A DNA stretch of 64,000 bases from Cruorifilaria tuberocauda (GCA_013365365.1 JABVXU010000213.1:27357-91356), one strand, 5' to 3'. Positions 1-13,068 are shown, counted from the first letter of the stretch. Made by a program: numbers and translations. Notes: generated by a model from the letters alone, not told the origin.

Positions 1-35
1 CATGTTTAAGTTTCATCCAATTTTGGAATTTACAG

Positions 36-1438
36 GAATTGTGGGCGCACGTCAGGTGAAATTTCTATCTGCAATAATTCTCAGTGAGGAAGAAAGTAAA
101 TCACATTGGCAGAGAAGAGATTATAGGTTAATTGTTAAATCATTCAGTTGAATTTGTTAACTTAATCATGATGACCGGACACAATTTAAAAAATTTTTCC
201 GATTTTTTACCTTTTTATTTCTTCAATGTCAGTTTAATTACTTATTGAAAATTTTAATAGCAGAAATTATTCAAGGTTATATGTCTATCATTTTAGTACA
301 AATTTGCTAAAGAAAAATTTGATATCACTGAGTCGATTTTTACTTGAATACTTAAAATTGGACATTTATTTATGATAAACTCATGAAATGATAGAAAGCT
401 TTGCTTGAATTTCGTGAATATATTCATGATATTGCACGTAATCATTGCTACTTTATCATCTTCAAATTTAATTTCATGAAGAATGAAAACAATAGTGATA
501 ATTTCCAGAGTTGTATGGATAACATACAAAACGATTAATGTTTTAGAGGTCTTCCGCCATTTGTTGGTCCAACTGATCATCAAAATTTCGAACTATCAGC
601 ATCAATACAAGACTATCCCGTGCAAAGTGCTTTTTGTTCTCCATCTGCACCCACAAGAGTATCACGCTGTACTTTTTCCTAACAATTATTTATCATTTTG
701 AAATGATTTATTTGCCATTTTTGATGAGAATAAACCTTTTTTGAGATCTAAAAAATAAGTAATCTTTCACTGGAATATGTTAGGATATCATAAACTCACA
801 TTCCTAATATTAAAATATTGTTAGTACCAACAGCTTCGTAATGTATCATTAATCTTTCTCGTTTCAACTTGTATTTTCAGTTAAAATAATGATTAAGTGA
901 TATTAATTTATATAATAATCATACTGAGTTGAGCAAACAATTCACAGCCTTATAAAGCTTCGTTTTTTATTTATATAGCAAGTGGTCAGTTCGACGTTAT
1001 GGGTTATGCCTGGAGTGGTGGCGGACGTGGTATCATGCGTGTTGAGGTGTCAACAGATGGCGGTGAAACGTGGCAAGCTACTGAACTAGTGCAGGATCCT
1101 GATCAAGATATTGTAGATTTCTATGACTATTGTCAAATATTTAAATATGAATTTTGAATTCAGATTGGTTATCAGCAAAACTGTGCTAGTAATGACTTAT
1201 CTAAAAGACAAAACATAATTATTTAAGTTAAGCATTTTTAAAGGATCATATGTGGTCGTGGACATTTTTCAAATCAACAATAAAAATTCCGGATGGTGTG
1301 AAAAAGTTAGATTTGGTGTGCAAGGCAACAGATCGTTCCTACAATACACAACCGGAGACATCCCGAGGGATTTGGAACATTCGAGGTTTGCTTAACAATG
1401 CATGGCATCATGTCCCGATTGAAATTATCGACGATTGA
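36..1438 (+). CDS. suox-1: Sulfite oxidase, C-terminal part (5' end outside window)
   Basis: Mitochondrial intermembrane-space molybdenum enzyme that oxidises sulfite to sulfate, the last step of sulfur amino acid breakdown. Four exons join in phase: 36-126, 547-668, 979-1112 and 1244-1438, giving about 180 residues and a TGA stop. The first exon reads [11 protein letters not shown], then SHWQRRDYR, the conserved end of the Mo-cofactor domain. Exon 3 carries [17 protein letters not shown], and exon 4 carries [16 protein letters not shown] and [14 protein letters not shown]; these are the dimerisation (Mo-co dimer) domain signatures. Introns are 134-420 bp with GT..AG ends. The exon 2 donor (CGCT followed by gtactt) was chosen for phase and for spacing to GYAW; another donor (after ACAAGA) would break the frame. 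The haem b5 domain and most of the Mo-pterin domain must lie left of base 1. I see no damage in the visible part. Confidence 0.93.
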
Positions 1439-3964
1439 TTCATGATTTCCATAGAATTCTATTCTACTTATTACTTCATCAGTTCCGATGCGAAAAATTC
1501 TATGAAAATTTATTGTTTTCGCAAAATAATTTAAAGTTTATGGATTAATTGGAAAAATTACCTCACTTTAAAACTATTAGTCCGTAAAGTTCCATCCTTT
1601 TCCTTTTACTTTTACTTTTACTTTTTCTTTTTCAATCGATGTCGTGAAAATTCCAGACAGCTAGTGCTGACATTACCAAGATTTGGAAGTATTAGAAGTT
1701 TATTTCGATAATATTAATGAAATCGATGCTTTATTGTTTTACACTCTTTTTATTGATAGTATAACAAAATCGAATAGTGACTTTTAATTAGTGACTTGAT
1801 ATCACATTAACAATTGTATTAATTTACTAATAACAGTGGTTTCATTTCCTTCTGTGATCAATTTCTAATGGTTTCATTTGCTTTTGTAGACAGTTCAGTT
1901 CTGTTTTATTTTCGGTTTCCTTTTCTGGTTAATTAACTAGTAATAATCGCTCTATTTTTTGCATCAAAAAAGTTATAAGTTGTAATCGAATTCTGATGTT
2001 ATTTTGTATATCTTTATTAAAACAAAAAGCTTTGAGTTCCATTATTCTTTCTTTTTTTAAATGCCGCAGTTCTCCTGCAAAATTGAATTTTTTGTTGAAA
2101 AATTTTCGCAAATTTGTGTAATGCAGTTATACTGTTAAAAGTACATATAAGCTTTTAACGAATTATCGAAATCAGTTATTGGAGGATAATTAATATTTGA
2201 AGTATTGTACAATGACAGATTTAGTAATATGCATTGTTTATCAGAAACGTTAATATTTTATAAATATTTCGAATATATCCGTTTTGATGCATGTGCTTAA
2301 AATATTTCAGTGGTCTATTTTTCAATTTATTTTTGTTTGTATTATTTAATTTGAATCAATAAAATTTGAATAAGAAATAAATTTTTTAGAATTTTTACAA
2401 TTTTTAAAAATTTTTCTCATCAAAACTTGCTTGTTAGGTGAATGTATTAATATACTACCTTTGCTGATAGTTTTATAGTTTGAAAAATAATTAAAATTTT
2501 AAGCAAACGATCTTTTAGCTGTCATCAACAGTATCAGAGATGGAGATGATGAAAAAGCTGCCCAAATCTTCAAATTTTTCCTCTCCTTTATCTGATATAA
2601 TTTACGATATGATTGCATTGTGGGTATTGTAATGACAGCTCTCAATTGCGATTTCATTGATAAGAATGTGTCAATCATTTTTTTAGCGTTTGATTGATTT
2701 ACTTAAAAGATGATAATATAGGAAGAGATTTTAAGTTCAACTTCTACGGATGGAAATATAAATGAAAATTGAATGTTTACAAAATAGTTGGAAAGGAATT
2801 TTTACGGATAATTTATCTCTTTCAGAAAACTTTTTTTTTCTCAAAAATTGTGAATTTTTAGTTTTTAATAGAATGAAAGTTTTGTCGTCTCATTACCTGT
2901 CCAATTTCGGTGTTATCTGAAATTATTAAACAAACCAATCATGAATATTTTTTAAAAAGAAACGATTGTTTGTTTTTGCTCAATTATAGTTGTTGAATTC
3001 ATCGGAAACAAAAATTTAATAAATTTTCAATGGAAATTTTAATGCTTACATGAAAGAAAGCAATTGTTCCATCTATTATTCAAACAAGCAATTTGTTATT
3101 TTTAAGCAGATAAATGCCTCAACCATTAGGCAATGTTGACACACACTAAACCACTGGTAGACCCGGTTGAGATGCCCAGCCGGACGATACAATCAAAAGC
3201 GATTTCTTAAATTTTATTTAACCAGATGTAAAAATAATACTGAAATTTGGCAACCAATTAATGCTAGAAGCTTTTTATCTGCCAATTGTTGGACATCATC
3301 ATAATTATCATAGCTTCACAGTATGCAACACATCTTTCGTTAGCACAGTGGGAAGAGCAAATTAATAATTATTCCGAACATTATCAATTTGATCTGCTTG
3401 AAGATGTTCGTTTTTAAAGAAAATTAAACAAGTAATTTTTTGAACAAAAAGTAGCCAAACGTGTACGTCGTGGTCTTATCGCATTGCTATCTTCACCAAA
3501 CAAGTTTTCAAATTACACTCAATTTATCTTACAAAATAAAAAATGCATATATTGAATTAATTTTAAAATAGCGCTTAACATAAAACCTATAACAGTTTTT
3601 TTTCAACAACAATCTCTTCTCGTATCGATCATAAATTACTTCTGCGAAATTTAAAATCAGTCGTGAAACAACCACTTTCAGATCAAATTTCGATTATTTT
3701 TCTATATTGTTTATTCTTGAGATTAATACTAATTCTAAAAACAATACTAGAAAATGCGGTCGTGTAAAAATAGATTAAATAATTAAACAGTTGCAAATAT
3801 CGTTGTTATAAGTACCCTTTCATTTGTTGATTATGTTTCTTTCAAGTTATAATAGAATTCGAGAAAAAGAAAAGTGAAAAAAATTAAAGAAAAACAGAAA
3901 TATAAGAAAGTTCTGGAATTTTTTTCAAAAAAAACGAAATTGCATTTGAAGTAAAAGTGTTCCC

Positions 3965-3987
3965 CGCGGCATCGAGGACACGCCGCG
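3965..3987. repeat. GC-rich hairpin in AT-rich DNA
   Basis: CGCGGC at 3965-3970 pairs perfectly with GCCGCG at 3982-3987 around an 11-base loop. The surrounding sequence is overwhelmingly A/T, and a long C/T tract (3996-4050) follows at once. AGTGTT occurs just before (around 3955-3960) and just after (around 3991-3997), like a short direct repeat. Function unknown. Confidence 0.5.
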
Positions 3988-6480
3988 ATTAGTGTTTCTC
4001 TTTTTCTTTTTTTTCCTTTCTCTTCTTTTCTCTTGCTCTTGTCGCTTCATTTTTCTTCCTAATATTTTTAGTTGAAGTAAAACAAATGCGCTTTCGTTAA
4101 TTTTTAGCCTCTTTTTCTCATTAAATAAGCTCCAATTTCACTTTAATCAAAAATAAATAAGTAGGAGAATGTAAAATTAGCATAAGTAATTAATTATTTT
4201 TTTGCACGTCAGATTCATTTTCATTTATTAATTTAACAGAAAATATGATATCATCAGGAATTCTGAGAAGTACGTCTATTACACTGACAGCATTTATTAT
4301 AACTTAGCAAAAAATTCATCAAAATATTCGAGCAGTTCAACTTCAGTTAATTTTTGGAAGAAGCCTATGGGATTCTGAAAATTTTTAATTTAAATTAGCA
4401 AAATTTAGATCAGTTCCTGAACCTAAACCAAATCCTTAATAGCGGTGATATTTTTCAACAATTAAACGATCTCATTTAATGTTACAAAAAAAAGAAAAAC
4501 GCTCTTCAATTTTTCATCATCGTGATTTCAAGCTTCAAATGTTTTCTAAAAGAATGAAACGCATCTTTTTGAAATAAAGCTGCAAAAACTAAGTTCAAAA
4601 AATTCAATTTTAGAATTGCCTTTTACTGTTACTCGGCCATTTCATTTTGTTCAGAAACTTTCGTTCTCATAATTTCAAATTATACCAAAATCTAAGATTT
4701 TGATCAATGTGCTTAAAGTTCCAGAAAATGCGAAGAAAACATTGGAAAAAGAGAAATGGATCATTTATGAAATAATCATTTAATATTTGTTGATCTGCAG
4801 AAGTTCGTTTCAACGTCGAGAAGAAACGAAGAAGAAAAGATCCAGTTTTATCGGTGTTTAGCTTTTGAGGAAGTTTTTCCATTCTGATTGATTGTTTTAT
4901 TTCATCAGCCTGGGAAAGAAAAGGACGAGGAAAACAGGATTCCATGGATCATTCTCCTCTTCCCTCTTGTTCAGGCGAATTTGATTAACAGAAAGCGATG
5001 CTTTTACAAATTCTATTATTAAATGCTCTTAATCTTCAACTATTTTACTGTTTATTCGACTGCACAATGATTTAAATACTTTTCATCATTTCATTGATGA
5101 AATAATCAGAGGAGGAAAAAATGAAATAGCTTCAGTTGATAAATTATACGAATTTGCCGAATTTTCTGAATTAGCAAATTCGCAGACATAATCATTAATA
5201 TATAATAAATTAAAGATATGGATTCGATAATTTTTTTTAATTTTTATAATAATGATGAATAATGAACAACATATCGAGTTAAGGAATAAGTTTTGTTATT
5301 GCAAACCAATCTTACTTTTATTAATGATTGAAGAAAGTAACAGAAAGAAAGTGGTAAATAGGACTTACTTTTAATGTGATTAAAAAAAATAATGAATAAA
5401 TAAAAAAGATAATAAACAAAGCTTAAAACAATTGGTTTCTAACTGATGATTGATATGAACTATTTAATATAGTGAATACTTAAATTAATTGATGTATAAA
5501 GTTTAACTGGCTTACTCAATTTTTGGATTTTATACATTTCAAATTACAATTTCATTTTTATACTGTTACTTTTGACGTATGTTCATAATGTGCAATCAGG
5601 TTGATACTAGAATATTTACAGAGATGTAAAATGTAATTTAAGGCACTGTTAGAGAATATTTTCAAATTTACTACCATTTCCAATATAGAATCAAAATAAG
5701 AGATTTAGAAATGACTAAACATAATGAAGGAATAGCGCTTACTAGACAATTTCTACGGCACTTACAATAAAGTAACATAGTTTTCCATAAATGAAAATCC
5801 ATTCAGACGAGTTTCTTCACTTTTTTGTTAATATTCATTAGCCAAGGTAATTAAAGGTTTATAATTTTTCTTCCAAAAACTTCCTATATGCAATCAATCA
5901 AAAATATATTCCACTCCATTAGTTTTGTTCTTTATTTCTGGTAGTTTACCTAAATTTTAGCTACGAAATAAGAAAATGGAAGATGAAAATTTCCGGAAAT
6001 GATTTCATTTAGTGATAAAACGGATTTTGTCATCACTAAAAGATGTCAACGGACCACTGCTATCAGTAGAGGGACGAAAGAATGAATGAGAATGACGGAA
6101 GAGGGAAAAGAAAAGGAAGGGAAGAGGGATTTTACGTAATAATCTGAATAATATTATTTTATTTCATTTGTTGCAGTACTTTTCTGCCATTTTTGAGGAA
6201 ATAAGTTTTTAGTTTCAAGTATATTCGACATCGAATGTGGCGAATGTTGAAAAAATTTCACAGTTGGCAATCAATGAAAAGAGGAAGGAAGCCGTTGGCT
6301 TGCTGTGACATTCATCCTTTCAAGTTCTGCTAAATGTTTCAGTTAAATATTTTAAAATGCACTTATTTCGAGCTAAGCAACGCTTGAAGATAAGTGAAGC
6401 GTAGAAAAAATTTCTCGACGTTTCATTCATTTTTTAATGATCTTTCATCACTGCTTCCCCGTCTACAACATTACATGAGA

Positions 6481-6518
6481 AATACCAATACCATTGCCAA
6501 TACCAATACTAATACCAC
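6481..6518. repeat. Imperfect hexamer tandem repeat (ATACCA-like)
   Basis: About six diverged copies of a six-base unit (ATACCA / ATTGCC / ATACTA) follow one another. It is a short minisatellite with no obvious role. Confidence 0.6.
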
Positions 6519-9181
6519 ATACTGCTTCAATTTAAACCAATTTTTCGTTCTTTTTTATTGTTAAATTTAACCTATCAATGAATTTTAAAAATGAAGAAAA
6601 GCATAAGCAATCGTGAAATATATTCCAGTTATAAAGTTATTATCAAATATGAATAAGCAAATGATATGATCGGTCTTTTCGTTAAAGCATTTGAAGAGTA
6701 ACTAAAGAATTCACTTCTTATTCGAAACATTTTATCACTTTTTTGTATCAAATCATTTCTTGAAACACTCACACTATATATGATTAATTGCTTTATCAAT
6801 AGATTATGCATACGGCACGCACAATACAGTTCAAAAATGATAAAAATATAAATTTATGTGGTATTATCACTTTCTGCAATCTCAAGTTAAATATTAACAT
6901 GATTATAATGATAATACTTTACGTGTGGAAATGGTTATTCCACATATTTAGAAGAGTAATTTATTCCTGTCATAGCATGAATTAAAAGTTGCAGGTATTT
7001 GATCATTCAAGGCGAACGGATAATCCAATTCTAAGAAGTGCATCATTTGTTTGAAATTGATTTCCGTTATTAACTGATATCAGAAAATTTTATATCAAAT
7101 AATAATTTGGAGGGTAGACGTTCTTTAATTTCAAGCATGAATGCAAAATCATCGAAGTCATTCTATTCTATCAGTGTCTGAAAAATTAAACTTTTGTAAA
7201 GAGTATTTTTAATATGCGTTAGCATCGATAGTGAAAAGAGAAAAGAAGAGTATGTATTGTTACAGGCATATTTTCCAAATAGATAAAATTTATTTTTTTA
7301 ATCTAAAGCATATTCGTACTACTCATTAATAATAATTGAATTCTGATGGAATTTACTTGAAAATGGATGGAAATGTCGTTTATAAGGGGCTACAATTGAC
7401 AAATTTCACTTTCCATACTTTCGAATTTATTAAAAACCGATTATACTTTTTCAAGTTTCAAATATTTAATCTTGAAAATTATTCTTCCAATCATTGCCTT
7501 TTCCTATCAGATCAAATGGTTTCATTTGATCAATTAAGATTGAAGAAATTTTAATTCATCCAGGAATTACTTAGAATTATTTTGACACTTATAGAAAAAC
7601 CTTTGACGATTTATCAACAGCAGTAGTGAGTAATTTCATTTATGAAATATAAAAAAACGGAAGGAAAGGAAACAAAAGGAGAAACCGAAAAAGGAAATTA
7701 ATTTATTTTTTACGCTGAGAAAATTTGAAAAAAGAATATAATATGAAACTGTTATCCATAATCTTTTATCACTTTTCTTTCATTTCAAATTAAATTAAAA
7801 GATTTAAATAACATATTTGGTGATTTTTTTCTCTTTGATTTATGTATCTGTTCACAGTGATTTGTTATGTTTGCAATATTTTGAGCGTAGAACTCGTATT
7901 CTACTACAACAGCGTAATTTAATTCTTTTTTCTTACTTTTTATTACATGTTGTGAAAAGTTCACTTTTTCGTTTTACTTTTAAAATTTCTTGGAATATTT
8001 AGGAAAAGTGTGCGATGAAAGCGACGGACTGAAAATGAATCAACAGAAGGGTAAGAAAGCTTCCGTGTACCCTTCCGCTATTACCTTTGACGCTACTCGT
8101 AAAGCAGTTTGAGCAGTTGATTTGCTTCTGTTGTTACCTGTCTTTCTACCTACATCGTCTTTATAAAAGATACCCAGTTGGCAACAAAATTTCAAACAAC
8201 ATTTAACATTTCGTTCGAATATTTTCCACGGCATGCATTACAAATCTTTAAACGTTTCAGCTATAAGTGTATTTGTTTCATTGATCATAAATGCCATTGG
8301 TAATGTTACCGATAGTTCATTTGAACAGTTTTAGAGGTTACTTTTGTATTAACAATTAGCTGTTAAGCATAGTTATCAACTTTTATTATATATGTATTAA
8401 CTATTTGGCTTTGTTATTTGTAATTTTATTTTTTCAGTATGAAAATTTCACATCGATACTTCTGAAAATATAACAAATTATCGCAATTAAACCACTAAAA
8501 GTTACGTGGTAGTTAGAAATATACTTAAATGAAATTTCATTCCACTAATTTTTCAATAAACAATAACTCAATAGGTTATATCAAAATTCAAAGTATCAAA
8601 ATTGCCTTACAAGATCAGATTTATATTTATCGATATATTATATGACTGGGAAATCAAAATTCTTTTTCTTTTTTTCATCAATTTGTTTTCGCTAACTCAA
8701 TTGATTACAAGAGTTTTTTGTTTTGAATATCGAACAAATGTTGAATAAGTATGGTTGAAAAATATTAATTTTAACAAAAAAAAAATATTATTGCAATAAT
8801 TATAAATTGTCGTTTTCTGATAGTTAAGCGGAATTGAGGGAAATTTTCGTTCTTAAATATTACAAATTTTAATTTTTTTGCCTTTATTGATGATACATTC
8901 ATGCAAATTCAATAGAGACGTTGTGACTTTTTACAAAGCAGGAAATATTTCAAAAGTAATTCTTTTGTTAAATTATAATATAAATTTTAAGTTCAAATAG
9001 AATTGATTTCTTTATTAGATTCACAAAACATGATCTTTCCTGGCTGATTTTCCCGGCATCTATATAGTATCATTTCATTTTCCATTGAATAAATTTTCTA
9101 TAAAATTTTATTTGTGGGAATAGTAATTTCAAATAAGCTTTTGAAGAAGAAAAGAAGGAATAATAATAACAATTACTATTG

Positions 9182-9232
9182 TTATCATCATTGTTATAAT
9201 TATACTATTGTAATAAATAACAATAATGATAA
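9182..9232. repeat. Near-perfect 16-bp inverted repeat
   Basis: TTATCATCATTGTTAT at 9182-9197 and ATAACAATAATGATAA at 9217-9232 are complementary except at one base, with a 19-base A/T loop. It sits in an AAT/ATT-rich simple-sequence patch, so it may have arisen from microsatellite growth. Confidence 0.55.
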
Positions 9233-10744
9233 TTGATAACAGTGACAAAAACAATAATAATGATGCAAGTGGTAGTATTAATGTAGAAAAAGAATACACA
9301 AAAGGCTTGTGATTTCTTAAACTGATTTTACGAAAACTAGTTGATGTAACTGTCTGACAAGTAAGAGGAGAGTGTAACTTAAAATATTTCGTAAAAATAA
9401 AATAATAATGATATCTTGAGAGATCGAGAAGTAGTGGAGTAGAAAGTAAATAATTAGTATAAACATTAACTTTTTTCTAATGTATTTAAAATTATGGAAA
9501 GATTTACGGAAAACGGAATATAAGAGAGATGCCATAAGGTTCTACCAATATTTTTGCCTTCAATAAAACGGGTTCTGGATTTCTTGTCATATAAAAAAAT
9601 TAGAACAAATTACGGAAAAATTCAACTGTTTTTTTGAAAGCATAACACAGCAAATTATCGGGTCATTCTATATTGTTATTTTTCCCGAATCTGAAGGAAG
9701 TTGGATCAAGGCGAATGATTAATGTTGCACTCTTCTCGAGATCCGCCAAAGATAGCTATTAAACTTTAGAAGCTGCAAAGATAAAATTATATCAACTTCA
9801 CTGCAGTCTGTTTGATTTTATTCTCATCATAGTCCCACAACTTCAACTGCAATTGATAAAAAAGAGAAGACAATCGGTATCTAATCACTTTTCCTAATCA
9901 TTTATCAACAGCATAATCGTTTTTCATTTCTTCTCATCTTTTTGGCTCCATAAAAGACAAAAAAGTGGAATGATTTTTTGATTTTTCCAAATTCCGTCTC
10001 TCGTCCATGAGAGCGAAATTAACGTACTCTGCAATTTTCTCTTTTAATACTATCAATCAAATTTTAACTAAATTTGAATTAATACCTTGATATGAACGAT
10101 TTCCGAGAAAAGCGATGCAAGACGTTGCAGTTTTTTAGTGAAATAATCAATTATAGTTTATATTTTTATTTCATCTTTAGCCGACTTATTCTTGTTTATA
10201 TTCTTAAAGTTATTTCAAATTATATCTCTTAAAAAGAAATTATTCCTATAGATTTAATACAGAAATCAACAAGTATTACAATTTTACTTCCCGAAATATT
10301 TGTAAATACTGTATTTGTTCATTGATTCAAAATTCATTTAATTGTCTTGGTTACTTCCGGTTTTTATTATTTCATCATTCACTGTTTAGTAGTTTTGCAG
10401 TTCAAATAACTTTGCTAAAGTGAATGACGAAGAGTAATTTCGAAAGACTTACAATTCTAATCAGTTTAGTTGCCTTTCTTGCATTTGCTGCACAAAATTC
10501 AAGAACAACAATGAATCTCTCATTCCGAGGAAATATTCTTCTTTTTAAACTTTAAACTCAGAGTTTCTGATCAAATAGAATAATTGATCTATCACTGATA
10601 TTTGTACCTTTCACAGAAATCATAAAAGAGGCACTGATGATTATTTAACCACATTTGTAATAATTTTCTGATTGCATTCGAGCATTTAGCAAACGATATA
10701 TTTCAGACTGTTTTGCATGGATAGGAATGAAATGCTTTTTTGTT

Positions 10745-10780
10745 AGAGAGAGGGAGAGAGAGAGAGGGAAAGAGAGGGGA
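10745..10780. repeat. GA microsatellite
   Basis: A run of AG dinucleotides broken by GGGA units, ending about 190 bp upstream of the collagen start codon. It could influence the collagen promoter, but the sequence only shows the repeat. Confidence 0.7.
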
Positions 10781-10973
10781 AAACTACAGAAATATGAAAA
10801 ACGATTGCAGATTGAATGTATTTGTAACAAATGCTAAGAAATAATTTTAATAAGTGTCAATTAAGCATGAAATTCGCATTTTAAAAAGGAAAAGACAATT
10901 AAACATGGAGAACTACATTGATTATGCGTTGCATTGTTAACTTTAATGAACACAAAATGTTTACAGGTAGGAT

Positions 10974-12205
10974 ATGTACGAAAAGGAAAGGGAAGAAGAA
11001 TGCAGGAGTCTGAGATTAGTGGCGTTTATCGGCGTGACTCTGTCAACAATTGCGACATTAGTTTGCGTGATCTCAGTACCTCTGCTTTACAACTACTTAC
11101 AGCATATGCATTCAATGATGCAAGCAGAAGTGGACTTTTGCAAATCTCGGTCCAGTAATATATGGCGGGAAGTGACGCGTACGCAGGTTAGCTTCGAGTT
11201 AAAACGTGCCATTTAAATTTGAAGGAAAGTATACCCAACTGTTGCTGTAGAATTTTCTATAAGAATTTACGAACAATTTTGGAATACATTACATTGAAAT
11301 TAATTATCAAGTATGGCATAATCTTGATCTATACTGATTAAAATGAATCAAATCTCTGTGTCTTGTCATGTTATTTATATATTTAGCTATATGTATTTAT
11401 TGCACCAAAGGATTGCTTAACGATAAAATTCGAAAAATTGAAGAAAAATTCAATCTATGTTACATATCGATCACTTCCGTCGAATAATAACATTAATCAA
11501 TTTTAGATGCTTGGAAAAACAACAAATGGGGCTCGGCAAGTGCGACAAGCTGGTGGCGGTCAATTAACCTCAGGCTTTGTCTATGGTGCTCCGGCATCAC
11601 CATCAGGTGAATGTTGCGGATGTGGTATTTCGCCACCGGGTCCACCCGGTCCACCAGGTGAAGACGGCAATGACGGCGCTGATGGTGAAATTGGACCACC
11701 TGGAAAAGATGGTCCTGATGCTCCACAAGAACCACCTGTGCAGCCAAAAATTGACTGGTGTTTTGATTGTCCTGATGCACCTTCAGGACCGGCCGGTTTA
11801 GCGGGACCGAAGGGAATGCCAGGTAAACAAGGTCCACCAGGTCTTGATGGTCAAGCTGGGAGCAACGGATCTCCTGGTGAACCGGGGCCACAAGGACCAG
11901 CAGGATCTCTTGGACCACCCGGTGAAAAAGGTCTTCCTGGATCACCAGGAGCTGTTATCGAAAAAGAAGGTCCACCAGGAGCACCGGGAAGCATGGGAGA
12001 ACCAGGGCCACCTGGACCTGATGGTGAGGCTGGCGAACCTGGTAAAGCCGGATCAGAAGGACAACCAGGACCGCAAGGATATCCCGGTGCAGACGGACCA
12101 CCTGGAAAACCTGGACTTGACGGAGACAGGGGACCAGATGGGGAAGCTGGTGCTCAAGGATCCTGTGATGCTTGTCCACCACCAAGGACAGCACCTGGTT
12201 ACTAA
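10974..12205 (+). CDS. Cuticle collagen
   Basis: Secreted structural collagen of the nematode cuticle, cross-linked into the exoskeleton after furin-like processing. Two exons, 10974-11186 and 11507-12205, join in phase 0 to give 303 residues. Residues about 15-40 are a hydrophobic membrane/signal anchor in the conserved N-terminal domain. RQVR at residues 81-84 fits the subtilisin-type processing site. Cysteines at 107, 108 and 110 precede the first Gly-X-Y block; a short non-collagenous spacer (WCFDCPD) separates it from the next blocks; a second break (VIEKE) interrupts the long repeat; the protein ends with a CDAC pair before a short Pro-rich tail. The start is the first in-frame ATG, eight bases after a tttacag acceptor (AG at 10965-10966) that could be a spliced-leader site. 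The exon is clearly GC-richer than its surroundings because of Gly/Pro codons. The collagen subgroup cannot be named with confidence. Confidence 0.95.
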
Positions 12206-12345
12206 ATATTTTACTTACTACTTCCATGCTATTGAATTCACATCTGAGCTTTTATTTTCAGTTTTGTAATTTCGTTAATTGTATTTTTATTTGAAGATGC
12301 TAAACTCAATTTTTCAATTATAGTAATTCATTCGTATCACATTTA

Positions 12346-12351
12346 AATAAA
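12346..12351 (+). terminator. Putative poly(A) signal of the collagen gene
   Basis: A canonical AATAAA lies 141 bases after the collagen stop codon in an otherwise featureless A/T-rich 3' region. Confidence 0.5.
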
Positions 12352-12886
12352 AGTTAAAGTTTTAGTTAATAGATTTCCGTAATACGATGTCATTTATCTC
12401 TAAAATTCTTCATTTCACATATTTGCAAGGTTTGATAAAAAGCAAGAAGAAAGTTTGTACAATTCATTTCATTTGCAAAGCTAAACAGATCATTCGGACT
12501 GACTAACTGAACGTTTGCAATATTTCGTATAATTTTTGTCAGCAGTTTAATAAGGACTCGCTTAATGATTATGTGTATCATAACTTTATGCTTTGAATTA
12601 GAACTGGAAGTGTAGAAAAATTGAATATGTAAGAATTTTATAAAAAACTGATAAGTAATCAGATATGGTTGTGGTTAGATTTTATAAATCAATTTATATT
12701 TCAATGAAATTTTCGAAGGTTGAAGTAGCAGAAGTACGTAGTTATTTTTGAGTTTTGTCTTGGTAGAATTGGGTTTTTGCGTGTTTGTAGAGTTTGAAAC
12801 TATAAATAGATTATCCTATGTCTCATTACGGACCAGTAGATTTGTATTTTTTGGATTTAGTTTTTTTATATCTATTTTTGGTTTAG

Positions 12887-13068
12887 GTATTTTTTCCAAG
12901 TTTTTTTCCTGTTATTTTCACTTTAAGTTATATATGAAATTTTGGTAGTGTGCTTGGAATTGTTTTGGTTTCTCAGATTTTAACTGGTTTTTTTGACTTT
13001 TTATTATTCCGTTGGCGATTCTTTTACGGCTGTTCAGTATGTTATGTTTGAGGTTAATTTTGGTTGGC
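12887..13068 (+). pseudogene. cob: NUMT: cytochrome b fragment (nuclear mitochondrial DNA)
   Basis: The N-terminal part of mitochondrial cytochrome b, read with the invertebrate mitochondrial code. It contains LSYIWNFGSVLGIVL, then LTG and, after a frameshift, FYYSVGDSF, and VQYVMFEVNFGW, in the order of the cytochrome b N-terminus. TGA at 12935-12937 falls on the Trp of the WNFGS motif, which shows mitochondrial coding. The T/G-rich strand bias is that of a nematode mitochondrial sense strand. A frameshift in the T run at 12988-12994 and the abrupt end after VNFGW show it is a dead copy. It sits tail-to-tail against a cox2 fragment. Confidence 0.88.

Larger units (their letters stand above)
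1439..10973. other. Gene-poor AT-rich interval
   Basis: About 9.5 kb without a gene I can assemble. It holds short exon-like blocks at 2519-2623, 3322-3405 and about 3449-3540 on the plus strand (see findings), a GC-rich hairpin at 3965-3987, a hexamer repeat at 6481-6518, a small hairpin at 8046-8075, a near-perfect inverted repeat at 9182-9232 and a GA tract at 10745-10780. The rest is poly-A/poly-T rich sequence with open frames no longer than about 90 codons, none with a recognisable family motif. Confidence 0.6.

Noticed and set aside
4667..4945. 92-codon minus-strand open frame in the first intergenic region
   Set aside because: No recognisable motif, no splice partner and composition like the flanks; length is within chance for the many frames examined.
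11493..12227. Long minus-strand and frame-shifted open frames over the collagen exon
   Set aside because: They are shadows of the Gly-X-Y repeat; only the plus-strand frame has collagen structure, a start, an anchor and splice sites.
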